A model generated the notes under the pieces. It had not been told where the DNA came from, searched no databases, and saw only the letters and a program-made list of their open reading frames with translations. A stretch of DNA of 64,000 nt from Camellia lanceoleosa (Eukaryota > Streptophyta > Magnoliopsida > Ericales > Theaceae): contig CM045770.1 in NCBI GenBank assembly GCA_025200525.1, positions 87,816,084-87,880,083 on the forward strand, given 5' to 3'. Shown one piece after another: positions 56,642 to 64,000 of the stretch. The translations under genes and the position numbers were made by a program. How positions within the stretch are numbered: position 1 is the stretch's first letter; each line of letters opens with the position of its first letter.

Positions 56642-57210
56642 AGATTAATAGCGCCACACCCTAGAAAAACTGGAACAGGTGGAATGGAGGGGGCTTTCGT
56701 GCCCCTGTTTCCCCTTAGTTTGAACGAATGAGCCTTGAACTTAGGATGAACAAGATGAGCAGGATGAACATTGTGCACAACCGAGCTAATTGCTCACTTA
56801 GATCCATAGGAAGAGTCTACACCGAGCAAAAATGGTTTGTGGCTTCTCGAGGAGCAAGCCGAGCTAAATGCTTAATTAGATCGGCAAGTAGGTCTAACCG
56901 AGCTAAAACTTGCCTTGACTAAACCGAAAATAGATTCAGAACCAAACCAAGAAGGCTAAATCAGCCATGCCATCAAGCCGAGATAGGGTTAGACTGACCA
57001 AACACCCAAAAACTATCGCCGAGCTAAGAGTTCCAGCAGGAGCCATGCAGTTTATGCTGTGCTAACCCTTGGAATTATTTTTTAACAATGCAGAACACAT
57101 TAGGACTGTCCAGGCCAGTCCAGCACTATCTCTGGTGGAGTTCAAAGTCCGAGCAAACACACCAACATTTTTGACAGGGATACACACTAAACCAAATAAA
57201 ACCGAGATAA
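56642..57210. other. Region between polypurine tract and antisense ORF
   Basis: The stretch has repeated CCGAGCTAA words and no supported gene. It would contain the promoter and leader of the antisense ORF on the + strand; I see no clear TATA box. Confidence 0.45.
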
Positions 57211-59272
57211 ATGGGGAAGTACCGATTTATGGTTAGCTCGCCTGGCGCGATGGCGGAGTTTCGAAGGGAGTACAAAATTCCTGACGACGTCATCTTAGAG
57301 CTCGCCAAAAAGGGAGATACTCCTTGGGGCGATCTAGACCGGTGCCCCTTTACCGTCGTGTCAATAGTAGAAGGAGGGCTCCGTTTCCCGGTTCAACCCT
57401 TGATCTGCGAGTTTTTGAGGCAGACAAGGCTTTGCCCGAGCCAAGTCTCAAATAACACATACAAAATAATAAGCAGGTCGCGTAGAAATAAGCAGGAGGC
57501 TCGGTCTCAATCTCGGTCTGGCCGAAATTTTCCATCAGTATAGTCTTAGTAGAAATAAGAGTGGGCTTTGCTAGTACCTCAAAGTCAAGAAGGGCCGAGC
57601 AAAACTCATAGAGGGCAACCTGGACAAGGAGACAAAAGACGACGACGACTTTTTGTAGGTGTCCGGTCGCTATGAAGACACTGAGGCACCCATACCGGGA
57701 TAACCGTGCTATTTTCTTTATGCATCAATTACTTCCCATGCCGATCTAACACTTCTTCTTTTTGCAGATAAACACCTAGCAGCAGACTACCACCAGGCCA
57801 ACCAAGAGGCCATCAGAGCCCTGCTGCGCCATCCTGCCGAGGAGAGGGAGGCTTCGAAACTGCTCTGCTTCGAACAGACCTACCATTACCAAGCACCGCG
57901 CAAAAGCCGCGTCACCGACTTCCTGCGCGCTCCTTCGCCAGAACCTGACCCCAGCCTTCCGCCGATCAACCTAGTCCCGCTAACAGCCGAGCAAGAAATG
58001 GCCAAAATTCGAGCCATCAAAGCAATGATCACAGGCGAACCGAGCGACTTCCAGCCCCCAAAAGCTTCTGGGGGAACTTCCTCCACACTAGCTGGGCAAC
58101 AAGAAAGAGCTGTGCTAGCTTTGGCCAGTGAGCAACCCGCTGGTCGGTCCAAGAAGCGGCCGAGGAAAGAACGAGCCGGTCAGCGTCTGGAAGATGAAGC
58201 CTCCACCGATCGTGCCTCCATCGAGCTCGGGGACCAGATCGAGCAACCACAGACCGGCAAATCCAAGGGCCCAGCCACCCTCCCGGTCTGGGCGCCCGAG
58301 TTCAAATACCAGGGCCGAGCAGTTTCGGCTGAAGACTCGGTTTATGCGGACAAGGACTACTTGCTTGGTTTTAACTTGACCAAGGGGTTGATCTTACCCA
58401 CTGACATGAAGAGACATGACGAGCTTTCGGACCTGAAGGTCCTCCGCTCGGCGGCGAAATCCATAGTGCTGGTAAGTTCTTCATTCTTTGCAACTGTTTA
58501 CTCGGTTTTTGCTCGGTTTCTCAAATACTCATAATCCTTCATTTGTTTTCAGGCCGCGCAAAAGAACTACTTGGCCCACGATCAGATGATTAGAGTGCGG
58601 CAGAGCCTTCGAGATGCTATCGCAGAGAATGAGGCCTAAGCGGCCAAGATAGCAAAACTCAAGGCCGTGCAGGAGGCTTTGGTGGCGGAGCGGGATGAAC
58701 TGAGCCAAAAAGTCGACCGAACTGAATCTGACAAACAAAGGGCCGTGAAGTCGACCAAAGCTCGGTACCTCGCCGAGCTCCAAAAGCTGCGTGATGCCCA
58801 CAAAGAGGAAAGGGACAAAGCTGTGGATGACGCCGAAGACCGGGGATACGCTCAGGGGGAGAAGACTTACGAGCAGCAGATCCAAGCGACCAAGGACATC
58901 TTTTTCCAGTGCGGCTGGAAAGTTGCTGTGGAAAAAGTTGGCCTTGGTCAGGATGTGAAAATGTTTGTGAACCCCCCTGCAGCCTATATCCTGGTCTACA
59001 TGCAGGCCTATGCCAATGCTACTCAAAATCGGCTCATTGCGGAGGCAAGGAGAGAGGCCAAGGAAGAAGCCGCCGCCGCCACGCAGTAAACCGAGCAAAC
59101 TTCTCCTGCAGCATCTCAAGATGCCGAAGATGAAGAAGTTATTGATTGGGAGGTTGTCACGGCGGAGGGTGCTAATGATGACGCCGAGGAAAACTTGCCC
59201 GAGCAGACAATTGTGATCGTAGAGCAGACGGTGGGGGGAGCCGAACAAACCGCTAACCTTGAACTGGATTGA
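57211..59272 (+). pseudogene. Antisense ORF (putative gypsy-type transposon domain), three exons, broken
   Basis: The ATG at 57211 opens MGKYRFMVSSPGAMAEF, then REYKIPDDVILELAKKG and VVSIVEGGLRFPVQPLICEF. This resembles the N-terminal part of the plant putative gypsy-type transposon domain (Pfam Transposase_28). A shifted continuation near 57573-57700 gives YLKVKKGRAKLIEG and VSGRYEDTEAPIPG. Exon 2 (57778-58471) encodes a polar, Pro/Ser/Lys-rich stretch with RSKKRPRKER, a possible nuclear signal. Exon 3 (58553-59272) has a long Glu/Lys-rich predicted coiled coil and an acidic tail ending at TGA 59270. Introns have GT-AG ends (58472-58552 clear; acceptor at 57776-57777). Stops at 58637 and 59087 and the exon 1 frameshift break it. 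The function of such Tat antisense ORFs is unknown. Confidence 0.75.
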
Positions 59273-60183
59273 AGATTTTTCTTGTTCATTTTCTTGCTTT
59301 TCGTTGCTGCTTTTTTTTTTTTTTTGAAATGTAACCGGGCTATGTCCCCCCCTCTTGTACTGAATTTTCCTTTATCAATGAAAGTTGTGAACTTTTTGCT
59401 CGCACATCTGCATGGATTCCTTGATTCAATCGTTGGTAATTCACAACTGCCAGGTCGGCCATGCCGCACAATTTGCCGAGCTAAAATCACCTTAAACGTT
59501 TTTAATCAAATTGCAGTTCGGCTCCTTGAATTTTCAAATGAGCTGGCATTTTAACTCGGCCGAGCAAAACCTGCTCGGACTTCACTGGTTTGCACTTTAT
59601 AGAATTTCAATACTTCAATGTGACCGAGCAAAATCAGCTCGCCTTTTAAGTTGGGCAAACCGCCAATATTTCCTTTCTGCCGAGCAAAGTCAGCTCGACT
59701 TCTTACCGGTTGGACAAAACACCAACATTGCAAATTCCGCCGAGCAAAATCAGCTCGTTTTTTGATATTAGACAAGGCACCAATATGCCACCTAGGCCGA
59801 GCAAAATCAGCTCGGCCCTTACATTGGGCAAAACACCAATGTTTCAGTTGGTCATGACGCCAACATTTCAACCGAACGAGCAAAACCGGCTCGGCCTTAA
59901 TGCGAATTAGTCCATACGCCAATTATATCGTTGGCCAATGCACCAACTGTTTATGCGGTCTGCTTCCATTCCGGCGAGAGGAAATCAGGCCGGTCCCATT
60001 CAGGTCGGTCTCCTTGCCTCTGGCATTCATAATTGCCTTGTGTCCTTGCGATGTCATTGTACAAAGATGTAATACCAAACAACAAGAGGGCTATTTTTCA
60101 TTATAAAAGCATTGCTATCTTTTACATCAAGTGCCAAAAGGCCAATGGTCTAGAAAAGCTAAACAACACAAGCAAATTACATC
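59273..60183. repeat. 3' region with about 60-bp GCCGAGCAAAATCAGCTCG repeats
   Basis: Between 59555 and 59900 the imperfect palindrome GCCGAGCAAAATCAGCTCGGC occurs about six times at 56-75 bp steps, each followed by a GGGCAAAACACCAATNTTN-like spacer. No gene is supported. AATGAAAGTTGTGAAC near 59377 may be part of the antisense transcript's 3' end. Variable tandem repeats in this position are known for Tat/Ogre 3' regions. Confidence 0.8.
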
Positions 60184-61035
60184 TTAAAAGTAAAAGACCT
60201 TAAGGTTGGTCGCATTCCACGGTCTGGGGACAGCCTTGCCATCTAAATCTTCCAGATGGTATACCCCTTTTCCAACAAGACCAATCACCTTGTATGGTCC
60301 TTCCCAATTTGCACCGAGCTTTCCTTCGCCAGGGACCACCGTGTTGCCAAGCACCTTTCTTAAGACCCAGTCCGCAATCTTGAATAGCCTGGGGTGCACT
60401 GCCTTGTTGTATTTTTTGGATAGTTCTTGTTGGTAAGTAGCAATGTGGACTAGCGCTCGCTCCCTCCTTTCCTCAACGAGGTCAAGTTCCAATGCCACGG
60501 CTTCATCGTTTAGGTCAGGTTGGAAACTTTCAGAGTGGATGGTTGGCATGCCAATTTCCAACGGGATGACGGCCTCCATGCCATAGGCCAAAGCGAATGG
60601 TGTTTCCCCGGTCGACCGTCTTGGGGTGGTGCGGTATGCCCAGAGCACATTAGGGAGTTCTTCAGCCCACTTGCCCTTAGCCTTCTCAAGCCGCTTCTTC
60701 AGCTCATCCAGGATGGTCTTGTTTGAGGCCTTTGCTTGACTATTTGACTGAGGATAGGCCGGTGTCGAATTGTAGAACTCGATCTTCAACTCTTTGCAAA
60801 ATCCGCGAAAGAGTTTACCATCAAATTGAGTGCCATTATCTGAGATGAGGGCCTTGGGTATACCAAAACGAGTGATGATGTTTTGCCATACAAACTTCTT
60901 CATGTCCTTTTCTTTTATGGTCGCTAGTGGCTCGGCCTCAACCCACTTGGTGAAATAGTCGGTGGCGGCGATGAAGAACTTGCGATTGCCCGGTGCAGCT
61001 GGGAGTGGCCCAACAATATCCAACCCCCAAAGCAC
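60184..61035 (-). pseudogene. Tat-like integrase core and C-terminus
   Basis: The 283-codon frame starts within pol (MLWGLDIVGPLPAAPGNRKF). The first Asp (GLDIVGP) and second Asp (ISDNGTQF) of the catalytic triad are present. The third position is Lys in SNSQAKASNKTILDE where relatives have Glu, so strand transfer is predicted to be lost. The C-terminal part has WAYRTTPRRSTGETPFALAY and the GANWEGPYKVIGLVGKGVY, then LEDLDGK block. It ends at a natural-looking stop (LKVFYF). Upstream a TAG at 61036-61080 separates it from the zinc-binding part in the same frame. Confidence 0.88.
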
Positions 61036-61077
61036 AAATGGCCAAGGACTTTTGAGAGGGAGCAGATCTCTGGCCGG

Positions 61078-62079
61078 CTAGTGGATCTGGTGGGCGAACT
61101 TCTGACACTTCTCGCACCTGCGAACATATTTTTGCGTATCTGCCTGCATGCACGGCCACCAATAACCCTGAGAAATTGCTCGGTAAGCCAAGGATCTGCC
61201 CCCAGTATGGCTGTCGCAGATGCCTTCATGGATCTCGTAGAGAAAAGCTTCCAGCTTGGCAGGGTGGACACACTTCAAATACGACCCGGTAAAGGTCTTC
61301 TTATACAAGGCCCCGGACGGGGAGAGCCAAAACCGCTCTGACTTTGCCCGGATCTTGTGGGCCGCCTTCTTTTCTTCCGGTAGAATTCTATCCTTCAAGA
61401 AAGCGATGATAGGATCCATCCAAGAAGGACCTAAGTCGGTGCAAGGTACCTCGGTTACCTCTGGTTCCTCTATACTTGGCCGCGGTAAAAATTCGATCAT
61501 CAAGGGATTGGGAAAGGCTGTCTGAGTAGAAGCGAGCCCGGTCAATTCATCAGCCGTGTTGTTTCCTTCGCGGTTGATCTGTTCTACTCTTATGGCATCG
61601 AACTTCTTGAACTCCACGCGTACCAGCGCCTGATACTTGGCCATTCTTTCATCCCTGGCCTCATACTCTCCTGAGACCTGATTGACCACCAACTTGGAAT
61701 CATTGAATACCATAAGGGCTATGGCTTTCATTCTCAACGCACTTCTCAGTCCGGCCAGGAGGGCCTCATATTCGGCCTCATTGTTGGAAGTTGGGAAGCC
61801 GAGTGTAATCACCTGTTCGATGACCAGCCCATCTGGAGAGGTCAGCACGATGCCCAGCCCTACCCCATGTCTGTTGGATGCCTCATCGACGAAGAGCTTC
61901 CACATCTCGCCAATGAACAGCTTCCAGCAATCAGAGGGATTTTGGGAACTCCTCAAATCAAAGTCTCTGGTCGGCTCATTCTGGTCTCTTTCCTTGTCAT
62001 GGTTGACTCCGTCCTCAAACGAGTCACTCGCCTTTTGCTGGTTCGGTAGCTCTTTGCCCCTCCTCTTGCGCTCCAACAC
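61078..62079 (-). pseudogene. Tat-like archaeal-type RNase H and integrase zinc-binding domain
   Basis: The 333-codon frame first shows a linker, then an RNase H of archaeal type: [20 protein letters not shown], the block [18 protein letters not shown], the motif [20 protein letters not shown] and [15 protein letters not shown]. Catalytic Asp, Glu, Asp and Asp are in place. This second RNase H is known mainly from the Tat branch of plant Ty3/gypsy elements. The C-terminal third is the integrase HHCC domain ([20 protein letters not shown], then [20 protein letters not shown]). The frame ends at TAG where relatives have Gln. A frameshift separates it from the upstream RT frame. Confidence 0.88.
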
Positions 62080-62245
62080 TTGCTTCTATTGCGTGAGCCA
62101 TGGGCTGTGCCAAGTCCGCACCAGCCAAATCAACCGGGCAAACTGGATGCGTTCCGGGGGCAAACTCCGCCACAATGTCTGCAAGAGCTTGAGCTTTGAT
62201 TGCGGTGCGCGGGCGAAACTTGATGTCATACTGTCCTAGTTCCAC
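62024..62245 (-). pseudogene. Tat-like pol segment between the two RNase H domains
   Basis: The frame AVELGQYDIKFRPRTAIKAQ, then ALADIVAEFAPG is the conserved end of the Ty3-type RNase H region followed by an Ala/Pro-rich linker. It is in frame with the RT part but separated from it by a TAG at 62249-62251 where relatives have Trp. It overlaps the next frame because of a frameshift near 62050. Confidence 0.8.
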
Positions 62246-62248
62246 GGC

Positions 62249-63640
62249 CTATTTCAGAATCTTCCCAGTGAAGTCTGTCTTTTCAAAGAGCACCTTAAGC
62301 GGAAACTCGGTCAGTACCACTATTGTATGGGCGTGAAAATAGTGTGCTAGCTTCCTTGACGCCATCATCAGGGCCAGCGCCAATTTTTTCAAAGGAAGAT
62401 ACCTCGTCTCGGCCGGGAGCAAAGTCTTGCTTACATAGAAGATGGGCAAGTGTTGGACACCTTCTGCGCGAACCAGGACGGCGCTCACCGCATATTGAGA
62501 GACCGCCAAGTAGAGATACAACTCTTCGCCCGGTTGAGGTGTTACCAACATAGGGGCTGAGGAGAGGTATGCCTTTAGATCCGCCAGTGCGCGGTCACAC
62601 TCATCGTCCCAGAAAAACTTAGCCTTCAAAGTCTTGAAGAAGGGCCTGCAACGATCCGAAGACCGGCTGATAAATCTGTTCAACGCGGCTGCCATTCCAG
62701 CAAGATGTTGCACGTCCCTTGTGGAGTTTGGGTGCTCCAGTTCCTGTATCGCCCTGATTTGGGATGGGTCGGCCTCGATTCCTCGGTTTGTGACCAAAAA
62801 TCCCAGAAACTTTCCGGTTCCAACTCCGAACGCGCACTTGGATGCATTCAAACGAAGCTTGTGGTGCTTAAGTATAGCGAACATTTCTGCTAGGTCGGCG
62901 AGGTGTTGAGACTTCTCCTTACTCTTTACCACCATATCGTCGATATAGGCCTCCATCGTTCGGCCCAAGAGGGGAGCAAACATCTTTGTCACCATTCGCT
63001 GAAAGGTCGCCCCCGTGTTCTTCAGTCCGGACGGCATGACCTTGTAGCAATATAAGCCTCTGGGGGTGGTGAATGATGTGATCTCTCTGTCCGGTTTATA
63101 CATGGCTATCTGGTGGTAGCCGCGATATGCGTCCAGGAAGCTAAACCTCTGATGGCCAGCGGTCAAGTCTACCAGCTGGTCAATTCGAGGGAGGGGAAAG
63201 CTATCCTTCGGGTAAGCTCGGTTGACGGTCTTGTAGTCGACGCAGACTCGCCACTTGCCGTTTTTCTTTGGAACAACCACCGTGTTGGATATCCACCGAG
63301 GGTATTGCACCTCTTCTATTGCCCCGGCTTCCAACAGATTTTTCACTTCTTCTGCCACCACTTCAGCATGGTGCAGGGCTGAACGACGCGTCCTTTGAAT
63401 GACTGGCCGCGCGTTGGGGAAGACATTCAACTGATGACAAATGAAGCTCGGGTCGACGCCAGGCATGTCGTAAGGCGTCCAGGCAAAGGCCTCGAAGTTG
63501 GAAACCAAGAAGTTGACATAATCTGTCCGCTCGGCGCTAGACAAAGATGATCCTAAGAGGAAGAATTTAGTTGGATTGTTCTCATCAATGCGCACTTCCA
63601 CCAAATCTTCGACCGATTTTTCCTCAGCCTTTCTTCCCAC
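62249..63640 (-). pseudogene. Tat-like reverse transcriptase and Ty3-type RNase H
   Basis: The 463-codon stretch contains the full RT: GAIEEVQYPRWISNTVVVPK, then WRVCVDYKTVNRAYPKDSFP, FSFLDAYRGYHQIAMYKPD, GLKNTGATFQRMV and the catalytic box MEAYIDDMVVKS. After the connection a first RNase H follows (YLYLAVSQYAVSAVLVRAEG). In it the usual catalytic Asp is absent, as is typical of Tat elements that rely on a second RNase H. The usual Phe-Gly before Leu-Lys-Asn is Pro-Ser. The domain reads without internal stops over nearly 1.4 kb, so decay is mild compared with the Athila copy. Confidence 0.92.
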
Positions 63641-63652
63641 GTCTTCGAGGAC

Positions 63653-64000
63653 TTACTTCCCCTCAGGACCCTCAATCATTTGGACAAACCCTTTGGCTGC
63701 TCGGCTGCCATTTATCACAACGAAGCATTGTTTTGCCATCACCTGGTCTCCCCAAACTTCCTCTATTTGCCCGCTCGGTGTTGGAAAGCGCATGACCTGG
63801 TGGAAGGTCGTAGCAACTGCTTGCATGGCGTGCAACCAGCCCTTGCCCAAGATCAAGTTGTAAGTTGATGGAACTTTGAGCACCCAGAATTCAACTTGCT
63901 TTACGACCGAACCAGCTTTGACCGGCAAAATAACTTTCCGATTGGCCATTCTGGCTGCGAGTTGAAGCCAACCGGAGGGGATGTCGCAGGAGCCAAGTCC
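63653..64000 (-). pseudogene. Tat-like protease C-terminal region, continues beyond window
   Basis: The frame includes VEFWVLKVPSTYNLILGKGW and LHAMQAVATTFHQVMRFPT, the Gly-rich flap-to-end region of plant gypsy proteases, then an acidic linker ending GPEGK. A TAA at 63653-63655 interrupts an otherwise continuous frame into RT. The active-site Asp-Ser/Thr-Gly would lie to the right of the window. Confidence 0.75.

Larger units (their letters stand above)
55150..64000 (-). mobile_element. Tat-like Ty3/gypsy retrotransposon, 3' part, on - strand
   Basis: Reading on the - strand there is a protease end, RT (YIDD), Ty3-type RNase H, an additional archaeal-type RNase H, integrase, a 3' region with 60-bp tandem repeats, an antisense ORF, a polypurine tract and an LTR. 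The second RNase H and an antisense ORF between pol and the 3' LTR are hallmarks of the Tat/Ogre branch. Gag and the 5' LTR lie beyond the right edge. The left LTR limit is an estimate. Confidence 0.85.

Noticed and set aside
55390..56780. Several overlapping open frames of 97-195 codons on both strands
   Set aside because: They fall in the probable Tat LTR, have no family similarity, and overlap one another in opposite directions.

Overview
The window looks like a block of plant heterochromatin, most likely from a eudicot. It is built almost entirely of nested, mostly degenerate transposable elements. I found no intact host gene, rRNA, tRNA or CRISPR array. The plant assignment rests on Athila-like and Tat-like Ty3/gypsy elements, a Ty1/copia element of plant type, a CACTA transposon, PIF/Harbinger-like MITEs, and captured exons resembling plant ABCB and CAT transporters with GT-AG introns. 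The species cannot be fixed from the sequence alone.

Layout. (1) 1-15.6 kb: an Athila-like Ty3/gypsy element on the + strand, entering from the left. Its pol runs in one frame from about 723 to 7273 and is broken by stop codons. It is split by a 2.5-kb solo LTR (3970-6495, TSD GTCAC) and a small MITE (6691-6916). A downstream ORF3-like pseudogene (9186-13037) is split by a second, inverted solo LTR of the same family (9922-12472, TSD ATTTG). A polypurine tract and a probable 3' LTR follow (14538 to about 15640). (2) 15.6-23.7 kb: AT-rich DNA with a long foldback Mutator-like element (16697-18060), nested foldback MITEs (18.3-20.0 kb) and a copia solo LTR (21536-22702, TSD CATAG). (3) 23684-48107: one 2.9-kb solo LTR (X, TSD CTAAT) blown apart by three insertions. 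These are a 10.1-kb CACTA element (24100-34207, TSD TAT), an 8.5-kb Ty1/copia element on the - strand (34896-43389, TSD GGAGG), and an inverted LTR of X's own family (Y, 44057-46944). The copia 3' LTR itself carries a PIF/Harbinger-like MITE filled with a G-rich minisatellite. (4) 48.5-54.4 kb: a foldback MITE split by a 5.5-kb solo-LTR-like unit (48823-54299, TSD GTTAG) with internal tandem arrays. (5) 55.1-64.0 kb: the 3' part of a Tat-like Ty3/gypsy element on the - strand (LTR, polypurine tract, pol) with an intron-containing antisense ORF on the + strand.

How the parts relate. Paired copies inside the window act as empty-site controls. Y lacks the CACTA and copia insertions seen in X. 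The copia 5' LTR lacks the MITE found in the 3' LTR. The Athila pol frame closes exactly when the solo LTR and one TSD are removed. This gives a relative order of events: X first, then CACTA, copia and Y, then the MITE inside copia.

Most unusual signals: clusters of 12-bp palindromes of the form CCGC-TCGA-GCGG (three loci) and CCGC-ACGT-GCGG (Athila element); a CACTA element carrying ABCB and CAT exon remnants plus sixteen 169-bp tandem units; a copy-number-variable block just upstream of the copia TATA box (1, 2 or 3 copies in three LTRs); and loss of integrase catalytic residues by G-to-A type changes in two unrelated elements.
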